From positions 1 through 64,000 of the forward strand of contig JAKUCV010000378.1 in assembly GCA_028386065.3 (NCBI GenBank): DNA of 64,000 nucleotides, read 5' to 3'. The notes under the pieces were generated by a model. That model saw nothing but the letters and a program-made list of their open reading frames with translations. It did not search any database and was not told the origin of the DNA. Shown here piece after piece: positions 37,385 to 49,623 of the stretch; the first letter of the stretch is position 1, and every line of letters starts with the position of its first letter. The position numbers and the translations under genes were made by a program. This DNA is from Turnera subulata (lineage: Eukaryota > Streptophyta > Magnoliopsida > Malpighiales > Passifloraceae).

Positions 37385-38830
37385 CTAATATGTGCTAGAA
37401 GAAAGATATCAAAATTCAAGGAAAAAAACTAGGCTGGCAGAGCTAAAAGTTGGGCATTGAACTACGATGAGCTTGTTACTTATAATCAAAGGCGCGATAC
37501 TAGGTAGGCAGGTAGTGATACTACTAGTACTGGGTAAGCACAAATGTGTTGATATCGATGTACCAACTCCATTGGCTGTTTGGTTTCATGCGGTTTACAG
37601 CCCTGACCAGTCCATTAAACTTAAACTCTGCTGCAGTTTTTTTTTTTTAAAAAAAAAAGAAAAACTCTGTTTGGATTTTGAAAATTATATACCATATGTG
37701 AGGAACTTTGAGCCAAGAATTTTATGATACCTCTCTGCCTAGAATTTTGCATCCCGTCTGGACTTGGAAATTAAAACAAGTTGCAGAGTATCAGAAGTGT
37801 TGGGTTTGTATTGCATGAACAGTGTCTTTGGAAGATAACTAGAAATATTGCCAAAAGTTGTTTTGGTTTATTTCTACGGATTGAAGACGTTTTTGTAAGT
37901 TTCTATTGTCACCATTGGGATTCATTGAGCAGTGACACGGTAGCCTTTGGCCTTTGGTGGTAATATGATTCATCATCTAATCAAATTGTGGTTTTGTGAA
38001 AATGAAAGATGCTCCTTCCTTTTCAATATGCAACACTTCATTCATTGCTGCCACTAAGGTTCCAGCCCGTGCAATTTGTTTAGAGCTAATACATTATTCA
38101 TACATGATGCTTATTTGGAATAATTTTGCCACTTGCCTTTCAATTTTTACATGGCCTAGGAAGTCATGTTATACTCCATAACTGATAGAAATTTAACTGC
38201 TGCAAGCAAAATCTAATATACAAAAAGAGACCCGATGCCTATCTGTGTGCGGAGGAGGATCCACGTCTTGTGCGCGACGCAGCTCGATATCTATTACCGC
38301 AGCTATACGTTATTTCCGGCGCAAAACTGTAAAAAGTGTTGCGGAATTACTCATGCCCGTGCCTGCGCGCTTGCCCCTCTTTTCTTTTGCATCCGGTCAT
38401 GATCTTACCTGTCAAACTAATTCTTTCCTCTTATTATTATCTTGTTGGCCACAACTCTCTTTGTTTCGAAAGCTGTAATTCTGCAGCGTGTACCGCCAGC
38501 TAGACGACATCACATAGGACTTCTGCATAACCTTCACCGCCAGACCAAAGGGTGAAATGGATACCTTTTGCTGTGACACTAAGGTTAGGACTTAGGATGC
38601 GTGGTGTGGCTGGCTGGTCCTAAGTTTATGTCTTTTACACGAAAATCAGAGGATGCTCTTTCCGTACTCCTTACAAAAACGTAATTTTTTACTGGTTATC
38701 AACTCAAACTTGTGTGACCAGCCTTAAGTTTTGTTAGACCAGAAATTACTCGCCCAGGGAGGGTGTTCATTCATTCATAGGGTGCTGTTTATGGTATTTC
38801 TGACGCGGCCTCTCCTCTGCTTCTTAAGTG
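37385..38830. other. No recognisable gene
   Basis: AT-rich sequence. The rest of the NUA gene is not here. Short frames look accidental. Confidence 0.4.
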
Positions 38831-38834
38831 CAGA

Positions 38835-39300
38835 TAAGCCTTATGTGAATCTCGATGAACAACCATTATCGTCACTCATCCACCAGTGTGCCAAGGCTGC
38901 AGTTGAGCTATACAATCATAAAATGGTTTTCATCTCATTCATTTTCTTTCTTTTGGGATGAGATTGTGCTTGTTGGCTCTCTATACTGATACTGTTCTGC
39001 TGACTTCTAGGTCGTGATGCTATTTGAACCTTTTTGTTGCAGGGTACTTCTATGGCTCTTCAAAAAGTTGTGATGGCGCATACCATGCTCTGTCCTCTGG
39101 CGAAAATGCTTACCACATCAGATTCAAGGCGAGGCAGACTTCTGGTGGGCCTCCATCCATATGTTATGCTACGGTTATTTACGTTGATGAGGTTGAAACA
39201 ACGGAGGAATTCGCTTTTCCCATAGAACGAGAAGGAAATAAGCCTGGCTATGTGGTGGAGTCATTTATCATATGCCCTGGCACTTGGGAGGTAATCAGCT
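38835..39300 (+). pseudogene. Possible cystatin-like gene fragment
   Basis: A segment reading NLDEQPLSSLIHQCAKAAVE (38850-38920), a GT...AG-like gap, then KVVMAH and, in a shifted frame, YHIRFKARQTSGGPP (39115 on) resemble the helix plus beta-strands of plant cystatin-fold proteins. The QxVxG inhibitory loop is not seen and the match needs a frame change near 39090. This is a weak assignment. Confidence 0.3.
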
Positions 39301-40628
39301 GTTTCTCTTTTACTTAACCTAATTCACCCCCTACTCTGCATTTACGTTCGTATTTTGATTTTCTTTTTCTGGTTTTGTGATGGGTAGGAGAGTGAGTTGG
39401 ACAGGGAGCAGATTAGCTTAGGATCTCCCATCTTTGGAGGGGCTTGAATTACTGTGGTAGGAGGTGGTTGGGATTCAGCCGACAAATGAGTAGGAGGAGC
39501 AAGGATTAATTGGCCATGGCAGACCAGGATGGAAGCTGACAGTAGAGTTGCTCAGAGGGAGGGAATGGATGCTGCACAATGGGATTCTTAGTTGCTGCCA
39601 AGAGATTTGTATTATTATGTTTCTTCTTAATGCCGTGATGATGAGGTTTCTGAAACGTCTGTAGTTTCTTTAATCTTAAAATCCAAATATGAATTTGAAA
39701 TTGCCCTTAAAAAAGAAACAAGGGTGGCGATGCGTGCCCTCCATCAATTTCTAACCATGCTCCACTTCACTAGCCTTTTGGGGGGCAGGCCACGGCCCCA
39801 AGAATCCGATGTTTTATCATATAAGGTGTGCCCTCCTGACATCCATCCTCATTAATTTTGTTAGTTCCAATCCATTGAACCTCCACAATTTTTATTCGGG
39901 AGAGGAGCGGTCACGTCATGTATACGTAACGTAATAGATGAGGTTTTGCAGAACTTTTGAATCTAGCAAGTGAAAAATCAAACCAGGGCTCGCCTTTCTC
40001 TTCTGCTTAGCCATGCAACTCCATATCACCTTAAACAGATCCACCCTTTGCCCCAGATCCATACAATGTGCTTTCATGCCTTTGGTTGGTGCAATCTGGC
40101 AAAATGCTATTATACTCGCTTTCTGGTCAATTTTTTTGGGCTATTCGTTTAAATTACAATATCCGTGCGTGTTTTAGTTCAATGTGTCTCAACATTTAAG
40201 TTTTGTAAAGCGGTAGCCGATACCTTGACTTATTGTTTTGAGGAACAATTTGACAAGATGAAGTTTAGTATGAACATGATTGTGTGGAAGGAGGCAGGGG
40301 GTTTAATCGATATTTCCTCATCAATTGAGGGATGCTTAACCCAGTTTTTGCCAGTGCTAGTTTCTTCCAATATAGAATTTAACTATAACAAGGTTCACTG
40401 AAACAAAATTTGTGTGAAAGAATCGATCTTCATTATAGCGCCCTGACCCCCGAGTAACTGATTATGATTAACTGATTATGACTAAAACAGAACACAATTA
40501 TCATAAAATCATCCTTTACTATTCAATGTGAAAATAAACTAGGGAGATAAACCATTCGTTTGTCAGCAAGTTAAACTACTAGTAAAGTTAAGCTAGTATA
40601 CGAGGAGACACAGCCATTAATTAAGTCA
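39301..40628. other. Intergenic, possible 3' UTR of the DREB2 gene near the right end
   Basis: No frame with family resemblance on either strand. Confidence 0.4.
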
Positions 40629-41477
40629 TTAACCATTAATAGCTCCCAGTATCTCGTCTACTGAGAACATCTCATCTGCAGACAAGTTTTGCATGAGGCA
40701 ACTCCAATCATAATCCTCTACACTCGGCTCATTAGACTCCCCGCCAGCAGCAGCCCAATTAGACGGCTCCCGAAACCCAGAGTTCACAGGGCCAGAGCAC
40801 GCACCAACCTCATCCAAGCTTGTGAAATCTTGTTCCTTGGGCAAGCTAGTGGACTCGTCTTCTCTGGGCAACCAAGTGTAGTCCTCATGTTCGTTGCACA
40901 GGCTGGTGGACTCTTGGTCTCTGGACAAGAGTGTGAAATCTGATGTAGTAGTAGGCAGCTCGCATTCCACCTCTCCAAGACTAGTAACAGAAGAACAAGC
41001 CGGCAGAGAAGTAGCAGTCTCTTCGTTGGGCGAAGTTGGAAGATTATAGGCATCAATATGCGGCAGATTAAGCCTTGCGTAAGGACCGTACATGGCTCGA
41101 GCAGCTTGATCATAAGCGAGGGCAGCTTCGTGTGCAGTAGCGAAAGTGCCAAGCCAGAGCCTGGGGCCTCTGTTTGGCTCTCTAATTTCCGCCACCCACT
41201 TCCCCCAAGTCCTCTGCCTCACACCTCTGTAGTTGGAGCGGAGATTATCGGGGCCACCTTTTCCTTTCATGCAGCCTTTTCTTGATCCTTTAGCAGGCAC
41301 TCTACGAACCGGCTTGTTGTCTGCCTCCCGAGAGGCGGAGTTCAATTGCTGCCACTTCTTGATCGTCTCGGCCACCGACAGACCACCGTCCCTTCTCTTT
41401 CTTTTCTTCGAAGAAGAAAAGGGTTGCGGTACTGGAGTGGTTGGTGAAGTAGCCGGTGACAATTCGAAAGAACCCAT
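40629..41477 (-). CDS. DREB2: DREB2-type AP2/ERF transcription factor
   Basis: A single coding exon of 282 aa. A basic nuclear-localisation cluster KKRKRR lies at residues 24-29. The DREB2 signature [14 protein letters not shown] precedes the AP2 domain (residues ~83-139: [20 protein letters not shown] ... LWLGTF ... [10 protein letters not shown]), with Val95 and Glu100 in the positions that specify DRE (A/GCCGAC) binding. The acidic C-terminus ends [12 protein letters not shown], the activation tail of this family. DREB2 proteins activate drought- and heat-response genes in the nucleus. I chose the ATG at 41477 because it follows a splice acceptor and starts the conserved region; the upstream extension (to 41651) is intron. 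A repeated ESTSL motif occupies the middle region. The exact paralogue (2A versus 2C) is not settled. Confidence 0.9.
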   Translation of the reverse strand: MGSFELSPATSPTTPVPQPFSSSKKRKRRDGGLSVAETIKKWQQLNSASREADNKPVRRVPAKGSRKGCMKGKGGPDNLRSNYRGVRQRTWGKWVAEIREPNRGPRLWLGTFATAHEAALAYDQAARAMYGPYARLNLPHIDAYNLPTSPNEETATSLPACSSVTSLGEVECELPTTTSDFTLLSRDQESTSLCNEHEDYTWLPREDESTSLPKEQDFTSLDEVGACSGPVNSGFREPSNWAAAGGESNEPSVEDYDWSCLMQNLSADEMFSVDEILGAING

Positions 41478-41503
41478 GTCTTTATTGTTGTAACAACAGG
41501 AAT

Positions 41504-41807
41504 CTGTCGAGAAAAATTCAAACAAACGGTAAGCCCCGACCCGAACACACAACCGCCACACAATCAGCACAAAACCCAGTTCACTATATAAAAAGAGAGA
41601 ACCCACAAATTCTATAAAAAGAGAGAACCCACAAATTCTTGGTTGAAACAATTGTAGAAGTCGAGAGAGAAAGTAATTTAACGAACCCTAGAAAGCAAAA
41701 TTACCCAATTTCACAGCGACAAGCAAAACCAAATCCAACGGGGAAGACAAATTGCAGGGACAAAAGAAAAAGTAAAGAACCCTAAAATTTGGGAATTGCA
41801 GACTAAC
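41504..41807 (-). other. 5'-UTR intron of the DREB2 gene
   Basis: Donor CAG/GTTAGT at 41808/41807 and acceptor TCGACAG at 41504 on the minus strand give a 304-base intron in the leader, 26 bases before the ATG. A leader intron is common in DREB2 genes. Confidence 0.6.
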
Positions 41808-42001
41808 CTGTAAGAGGAGGCAAAGGCGAAATCAGGTTCTCCATTATTCGAAGGAATTCGAGAGCTGTTTTTGCTGTTCCAGGAGCGTGCGTATTGTTTG
41901 CGGTTTTTCTTTTTCTTGTTCTTTTTTAGCGTTGCAAGAGGAAGAAAGAATAAGATATAAACAAAACAGAGAAATAAAAGAATAATCCAGAGAACTCTGG
42001 T

Positions 42002-42008
42002 ATTTATA
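42002..42008 (-). promoter_or_regulatory. TATA box of the DREB2 gene
   Basis: TATAAAT on the minus strand, ~195 bases upstream of the leader-intron donor. Confidence 0.55.
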
Positions 42009-42221
42009 GGCCTTGTAGATATTTTGGAGTCGAATTAAATAAATAGCACCCGATCCTTGGGCGCAAAGGAACCACCCAGCCCTGTTCCTATTTTACCCTG
42101 ATTCTTTATCAAAATTGCAATTTTGCCATTGTGCGGGCCATACGATATTGGACCCCGGACAAAAACATTCTTCCCCGTTCTTGTAAAAAAAATAAAGAAA
42201 ATTCTACCCAACTGTACAAAC

Positions 42222-42497
42222 GGGTAAAATGCATGTTTGGTCACTGTACCGCATGGGCGCGCTGGATTTTGGTCACTCTACCGACTTTTGCTGGATTTTG
42301 GTCATTGTACCATTTGAATTTGATGGATTTTGGTTCGGCGCGGTTAGTGGGGCCCGTTTTTAACACGCGTCGAACAACCATTGGTGAGTTGAGGAAAATG
42401 GGTCCCACCGACCTTAACCCGACCCATGCTACCCGAATGTTGTGACGGGGTAAAAGACCCGTTCTCGGCTGGAACGGGTCTGTCCTCAATCCAAACA
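42222..42497 (+). repeat. Left terminal inverted repeat of MULE
   Basis: Contains GGTCACTGTACCGC, GGTCACTCTACCGA and GGTCATTGTACCAT, three spaced related motifs that could be transposase-binding repeats. Near-identical to the right arm for ~150 bases. Confidence 0.85.
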
Positions 42498-42508
42498 ACC
42501 CAACCCCC

Positions 42509-42782
42509 TTTATAAACTCAACTCAGCCCTAATTTTTCTCCTCAGCCCTAATTTTTCTCCTTGCCACCTCCTGTTCTCTGTCTCTCCCTCTCGACGGCAC
42601 TCGTCCTAACCTCCTCTTTTGATCACTCGTCCTCTCACTTTTTTCTTCCTCACCTGTTGGTGTTACTCTTCTCTTATCTTTCTCGTTCACCACTTGAGCT
42701 ACCACCTCAGGTTTCCATTGATGGCATCACAAAGCTCATGCAATTCCTCGTCCAGAAGCAGTGGAAGGAGAAGCACGTTGCG
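42509..42782 (+). CDS. Start of a second MULE gene, truncated by the gap
   Basis: A TATA-like TTTATAAAC at 42509 is followed by a CT-rich leader and ATG at 42721. Reading MASQSSCNSSSRSSGRRSTL, the frame then enters the run of N. Ser/Arg-rich starts of this kind occur in the GRF-zinc-finger proteins that often accompany plant MULE transposases, but no zinc-binding residue is visible, so that identity is only a guess. The coding part proper is 42721-42782. Confidence 0.35.
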
Positions 42783-43012
42783 NNNNNNNNNNNNNNNNNN
42801 NNNNNNNNNNNNNNNNNNNNNNNNNNNNNNNNNNNNNNNNNNNNNNNNNNNNNNNNNNNNNNNNNNNNNNNNNNNNNNNNNNNNNNNNNNNNNNNNNNNN
42901 NNNNNNNNNNNNNNNNNNNNNNNNNNNNNNNNNNNNNNNNNNNNNNNNNNNNNNNNNNNNNNNNNNNNNNNNNNNNNNNNNNNNNNNNNNNNNNNNNNNN
43001 NNNNNNNNNNNN
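42783..43012. other. Assembly gap (230 N)
   Basis: A run of N whose real length is unknown. Frames drawn through it are meaningless. Confidence 1.
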
Positions 43013-43017
43013 GGAAT

Positions 43018-46000
43018 TCAAGTCTTTTTTCTCTTCTTTGCAGCTTGAACTTCCTCTTCATACTCGGATGCAGCACGCGTTAAGTCGAGTGTTCTTCTAG
43101 AACGCAAGTTAGGCATTGTCCTAGTTGATGTCTCAGCCATGGTAATGCTGTGATTCCGAGGACTACGCCTAATTGCTGCATTTTGTGACCCTGCCAGAAA
43201 AAACAAATGAGGAATTTAGTGTGATGAAATAAATTAAATAAAGTTACAAAAGGAAATATAGTAGACATGGTAATACCTGTGGCATTGACATCAGATGAAG
43301 CAGTTTGGGACATTAGTTGAGACATAGGCATGGTTTTCTTGTGAGCCCTAGGACTACGCTTGACAGTAGGTGTGGCATTGTGTGAACCTGCCAGAAAGTT
43401 AGAAGAAGAATTAATGCAATGTCATACACGAGTTAGTGTAATCATCACAATGCCTACATTGTTAATACCTATGGCATTAACATTAGAGGATGCATTCTGG
43501 AATGCCGCAAAAGACATATGACCCATGGTCATTGGAGGGCCTATTAGAATCATGTCCAGAACCAAACAATATTAGGATAAGATCCTACAGACAACCACAA
43601 TCTTTGGAAGCAGTGATGCAAACCTGAGGCATTAGTTTTCTGTGTTTCGACATTAGAAACAGCAGAAGTACTGCCCTGACTTTGTCTCACAGGTGTGACA
43701 GTGATTTTTTCAGTGACATGCTTTGTTGTCCCATCTCCATACACCATGGTCTTGATGCGTTCAGTCTTTTGGTGGCTTGCTTGAGTGCTTTGTGGTATGA
43801 CATGTGCAACTGGGTACATGCGAGGGGTTGGGATTCTTTCAGTCACATGCTTTGTTGTCCCATCACCAAACACCATTGTCTTAATACGCTCAGACTTTCG
43901 ATTGCTTCCTTCATTGCCTATAACTAGAGAGTGAAGGGAGAAACTAATGTAATGCCCCAAATGATGCAACAAAGAAAGCAGGACCAGATAGAAGAAATTA
44001 GAGAGTGAAGTGTATAAATCAAGTGAACACACCTGGCCTGTTAACATTCTGTGGTATGCTATTTGCAACTGATGTGGTAGTGCTCCTCTGACTTTGACTC
44101 ACAGGGTGCGTGCGAGGTGTGGGTGTGACATTTTCAATTACATGCTTCGTCGTCCCATCTCCATACACCATGGTTTTAATTCTCTGAGTCTTTCGGTTGG
44201 TTGGTCCACCACTGTTTCCTGCAGAGCAGAGAACGCCATAATGTCAGGAATGAAGTAAAGCGAAGAAAGAAACTATCCACAATTTTGCTTGGTCTGAAGT
44301 AAACCTGTAGCATTAGCATCAGGATTTGGAAGGTCAGGACACTTTGGCCTTGTATGTTCACGAGAGTGGCAAATAGAGCAATGCATAATCCTCCCCTTCC
44401 TGGACATCTTGGTCCCTTGGCCTGGTTCCCAAGCGTATTGAAAACGCTTTGTCTGTGGTCTGCCTGGCTGATTTGCAACCATTTTTGGGGCTTCAAGTGG
44501 AGGCTGTCCACAGTCTTCCCAGAATCTCTTCCCAGGAACAGCTTGCATACTGTGACTGTAACACTTCTCATATGTTGACCGCGCATACCATCTTGAAACA
44601 TACGACCTCACATCTAGCCTTCTTGTTCCAATTATGCACATCGCATGTGCATAAGGGATCCCAGTCAAATCCCAAACTCTACAAATACAACTCTGATTCT
44701 CCATTTGGACAATATATGTATCACCAGCTGGATCTGTAACCTCCCATCCCTTGTCACCGTTGAACACAATCCGCATTTTCAATGCTTGCTTTCTATTATC
44801 ATCAATCTTCCGCCGTATGTTTATTCCAAAACCCTCTCTGAATGTCTCTGCATGTTGCTTACGTTCAGCATTTCTCACCATTACCAGTGTCCTAATTTCC
44901 TCCATCATTGAGACGATACTCTTAAACCGCGCATCAATGATGAAGGCGTTGAATGTTTCGCACAAGTTATTATCGATGATGTCACTCTTTGCCACAGTTC
45001 CCTGGAAAGCCCTGCACCAAGTTCTATTATCAACCTTAAGAAAATCCTCCTTCGCAGTTGCACTTAGCCGGCCAAGCTTCTCCAATTCTGACTTGTAATC
45101 ATATTCATTGGTTGCTTTGCATGTTATCCAAAATTGTCTTTGCAAATCCTCCCCATTATGCTTCCTTCTCCATTTTGCATATATATGTCTTGCGCAACGC
45201 CTATGCTCAGCATGTGGAGTTAACTGGCTGATTGCAAGACCTAAGCCCTGCAAAATTAATGGACAAACCGCGTAAATACTTTCAATTACAATCAATTAAG
45301 TAAATTGGTAATTTCATTACTTAAGTACCTTTTGCTGGTCAGAAACAAAAGTAAATCCCTCTCCACCTCGGCCTCTCATGTCAAGATCATCTATTAGCCA
45401 TGATAGGAACCATGACCAACTCTCCATGTTCTCCCTTAAGACCACCGCCCAAGCAAGTGGAAACATCTGATTGTTTCCATCTCTTCCAACTGCTGCAAGT
45501 ATTTGTCCCTTAACTGGTCCCTTTAAAAAGCATCCATCTAAGCCAATTATGGGCCTACATGACTTAAAACCCTCTTTCAGTGCGGAAAAGCAAACGTACA
45601 TTCTTTTGAACACACCATTAGAAGATTCCACCTGAATTGAGCTGCTTGGATTTGTCTTTCTTAAAGTGGCTGCATAATTGTGAAGCATGGCGAACTCTTC
45701 CTTTACATTTCCTTCAAATATCCTTAGGATTTCACCCCTTGCCCATGTAGACTGATTCTTTGTGACATTCACATCAAAATCTGTTTTTCCCCCATCTCTT
45801 ATATCTGCAGGTTTCAAGTCCTGTGCGCTTCTTCCTCTAGTCCTTACTAGATGCTTTGCCAAATATTTGTAAGTTACTCTGCTGTTCGAGAAAGCTACCT
45901 CACAACTATGCCCAGGCTGGAATGTCTTCACACACCATCTCTGTGTAGGTCCATCAATGGAGCACCAAATGTTCCAATCACACCTTGAGTCCTTACATAC

Positions 46001-47269
46001 AGCCTGAATCCTAGTCTTGTCATTAACAATGAACCTTACATCCCTGTGCTCACTGATTGCAAGCTCCTCAACTGCATTTTTGAACTGCTTCTTATCTAAG
46101 AAAACCATGCAAGGTGTGATGTACAACGGCTTTCCAATTGGATCATACCTTCTGAAACCACTCAACCTCGTAACCACTTCATAATTATCGCCAGCCACCT
46201 CTTCCACATTCACCGTATCTTCGTTACCAACAGCCACCTCTTCCGCATTCACCCCACCTTCGTTACCAACTTCATCTTCATCACTATCCTGCGCAACATA
46301 ATCGTAGCTGAGTGCATCATCTGAATTATAGTACACCTCTTCACCACCCCCACAGACATTCTGTACATCCTCGCTTGCATGCCCTCCATTATCCTCAGCA
46401 GTTTCTGCAGAGTTTGAAGTAGAAGGATTCTCACCATTTTGCCCTTTTCTAACACCTTTAGCATGCCTCCTATACATTTGCAGCTCTATGTCATCATTAT
46501 CACTAAGATAAGGAACGTCCATGAAATAGTTCTGCCTCAGCCCATCATCATCAATGTCAATATCATCTTCAACCTCTGCTTCAGCTTCAACAGTAACATT
46601 GCCATCTTCAGTTTCAACACCATCATCTTCAGCCTCCCATTGAACCCGAACGTCAATAAAAGCATTGCCATCTTCAGTTTCAACCCTCCTCCCACCTTCT
46701 GTTAAATCAATACATCCCTCACCACCTCTCTCAGCATTGGAACTCTGGGACCTCGAACTCCCCAATGTAATTGGCCTGTGAAGACCCAATTTGGGATCCC
46801 CACCTAATATACTAAGATCTTCATCTTCAGCATCTGTGACTTTCTCCTTCCCCTTCTTCCTGCCTTGCTCATCGTACCCCAAGCGTTTAGCAACAAGTGC
46901 GGGCCTCTCTGTTGACAATAATGGATGGTCATGCTCAGAGTGCTGAACATAAATCTCCACCTCCTCAGCTGTGTAACACACGTTCAAAAAATCTTCAAAC
47001 TTCACCACTGTGTCCTCTATCAGCATTAGCGCATTCATACACCACATATCAGGCTTCACAGATCTGTACCATAACTTTTCCGGATTTGTAAATCCAATCA
47101 CCTCACATATGTTTATCAGCGTGCGGTAACATAGGCGATCTACCATGAAAAAATCTTCGTGTACTTTACCCCCTTCATACCTCCATCCACCCGAAGTCCC
47201 ATCCAAAAAAATCAACTCCCCCCCAATGAAGAACTTGAATACTACATAATCATCAGGATCGTCAGCCAT
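43018..47269 (-). CDS. MuDR-type transposase, seven exons, 1239 aa
   Basis: Exons on the minus strand: 47269-45329, 45247-44305, 44218-44033, 43917-43624, 43540-43469, 43387-43277, 43190-43018, all with GT-AG borders and a continuous frame. Residues 1-110 are the PB1-like N-terminal domain of plant MULE transposases. An acidic linker follows, then the MuDR DNA-binding domain (RFIVNDKTRIQAVCKDSRCDWNIW) and the MULE catalytic domain (LDGCFLKG, then FVSDQQK across intron 1, then CARHIYAKWR). A SWIM zinc finger (CICRVWDLTGIPYAHA) and a CCHC knuckle (CSICHSREHTRPKCP) close the usual protein. Exons 3-7 add a ~280-residue tail with three copies of RIKTMVYGDGTTKHV-like sequence and a terminal KKRKK, plausibly a nuclear signal. 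It catalyses cut-and-paste transposition at the element's inverted repeats. Confidence 0.85.
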
Positions 47270-48010
47270 ACTGCCACCCTGTCACAAGGCAAAACAACGT
47301 CAAGATTGGGACAAGGGAATGCAAAAACACCCACTCACTTGTTAGAGAATGCAAGGAATGAAAGCATGGAAAACGACTTCGTTGTACAGAACATGCAAAC
47401 AATGCATGCATGACCACCTACTCATCTGTGAATAAACAAAACAGTATATGGACATACAAAAAAAACAAAATAAACAATTATTGTGGCTGCAATAAAGAAT
47501 TGCATGTCTGCCACAATCGAAACCATAAAGAAATAAACACCCCCACCTTGGACCACCTTCCACCACCTCGGGCTACCTCAGAACCTATGACCTGTCACCC
47601 CTCAAAAACACCCTGGACCACCTGTCGCCATTTCTGAAACCACACGATTAAATGCGGGTATAGGCGAGAAGACCAAGAAACCCTAACCATCGAACTGGAG
47701 CCCTTATCGTCGCCCTCGATGCATGTCAAGCGAAGGAAGCAAGAAAGGAATGAGAGGGAACTAGAGACGATCGGGAACGACACCAATTTGGCAGGAATTA
47801 GGGCTTTCGAGAAAGTGAAAATCACAGTCAGGGAGTGGAAGACAGAGGTACAAGGAATTAGGGCTTCCAATTTGGGTTCATAATTTGGGAATTGGAGATG
47901 GTTTCGCAGCCGGCTGAGTTCAAAAAGTGAGAGAGAGAGGGAGAGGAGAAATAGGGTCCCAGAGAGGAAGAGATGAATGGGTGGAATTGGGGAATAAAAG
48001 GGGGGTAAAA

Positions 48011-48287
48011 TGCATGTTTGGGAATTGGAGTAACCCGTTCTCATCTGGAACGGGTTGTCCTCACAACCAAATCGGGTTCCGTGGGTCGGGAAATGGTATG
48101 TGGGACCCATAACCGCACACCAGCCACTATCCGTTCCACACGTGTTAAAAACGGGCCCCACTAACCGCGCCGAACCAAAATCCATCAAATTCGAATGGTA
48201 CAATGACCAAAATCCAGCAAAAGTCGGTAGAGTGACCAAAATCCAGCGCACCCATGCGGTACAGTGACCAAACATGCATTTTACCCC
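48011..48287 (-). repeat. Right terminal inverted repeat of MULE
   Basis: Inverted match of 42222-42497. Immediately inside, at 48002-48020, the tip sequence GGTAAAATGCATGTTTGG recurs in the opposite direction. Confidence 0.85.
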
Positions 48288-48296
48288 TGTACAAAC

Positions 48297-49620
48297 TAAC
48301 TTTTTGCAGAAATAAAACTTTTTTTTTGATTTATTTAAAGATCAAAGCAATGAAAATTATCTGTATTCTCAACAGCAAAAAAAAATGTCTATACATGCTG
48401 AATAAATAAAATGTGGATCTATAGAAATTTCTTGGACTTACTAAAAAAAGTTATAGGTCTTATACCTACATATTCTATAGGGTAAGATCGTGAATTTCTT
48501 GATTGATTCACCATGAAGTGGATAAGGGGTTGAACTCAAATCTAATAATCGCCCTAGTTAATTTCGAGGGAAATAAAAGAGAAAAGATGAGATGTCCATG
48601 TCCACCTTATTTAGACAGGTTTGTGAAAAGCAATAAATAGAAGAGGGGATAAAATCTACAAATCTCTATAGTCTTGCAATGAGTAGATAAAGTGCGGTCT
48701 TAGCAGATTAATATAGTTAATTTTTTAAAGTGAAAATAGTTTTTAAAATTTTTGTTACTTTAAGAGGAAAATACATAAATACAGGGTTATAGTTACATTT
48801 CCCCCTAATTGGAATATTGTCTCCTTTTATTCTCTTGTCTTCTCGCATTTTCTTTTGTTTCATTTGTTATCCATCCAAACAAACTCAAGAACTTGGAGAC
48901 AGTTGTATGGGGGAGAAAAGGATATACAAGCACTCTGATTTTTTTTTTTTTTTGATTTGAGCATCCTTTCATCAATTAATTTGTAAAACTCAGGTTGGAT
49001 CCATTTGTAATTTGTGGCTGGATTTCCCTAAGAGAACAGTACCCTTGTTGTGAGTAAAGGCATTGAAGAGAAACACAAAATGGCCAAAATTAACAGGTCT
49101 TCTATGGATAAGCGTGGACTCAAAACCCACCATGAAAGCAACAGTTGCACATCAGAGCAACACTACACGTACCGCCACGTGTCGACATATAATAGCACGT
49201 TCCTTTTTATACTTTGTGCTTAAAAGACAGACGTCAACAGGAAGCAAACATGTCAGCCCCGGCGAAAATTGTGGACCAAAAACTGGAATGAGCCTGCCTC
49301 CCTTCTAGAAGGCTTTGAGATTGGCAAGAGTAGTGAGCTCTTACATCAGTCATCCTTGTCATGGTATATAGTTAATTTAATACTTTTTTTTTATCATAAT
49401 TGTTAATTAATTACTTTAGCCTCACATATATTGGGTTGCATACATCAAAGAGTGGCAAAATTTAAATTAGAGGTAAACAATAGGGAGGAACTGGCAAAAG
49501 AATAGGCAAGTGAGTAAATTCCACAGTTGCCAAAAAGAAAAAAAAAAAACACAAAAGTAGTCATGATCCACTCTTTACATAAGTGGAACCCACCAGTAAG
49601 AACAGATTCGCGGCGTTCCT
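48297..49620. other. Intergenic, no gene seen
   Basis: AT-rich, with homopolymer runs (48943, 49385). No frame or repeat recognised. Confidence 0.45.
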
Positions 49621-49623
49621 TTG

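Larger units (their letters stand above)
42213..48296 (-). mobile_element. Mutator-like element (MULE) with TIRs, TSD and intact transposase
   Basis: TGTACAAAC is duplicated at 42213-42221 and 48288-48296 (9 bp). The inverted ends (GGGTAAAATGCATGTTTGG...) run 42222-42497 and 48011-48287. The first ~150 bases of each arm are nearly identical in inverted orientation and the rest is weaker. The minus-strand transposase gene (47269-43018) fills most of the interior, and a second, convergent gene begins at 42721 but is cut by an assembly gap. Coding integrity, matched ends and exact duplication suggest recent mobility. Confidence 0.9.

Noticed and set aside
41478..41651. N-terminal extension of the DREB2 frame
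   Set aside because: It runs into a 5'-UTR intron with good splice sites, and the conserved family start is at 41477.
44176..44601. A separate 141-aa minus-strand gene
   Set aside because: Shadow of transposase exons 2-3 in another frame.
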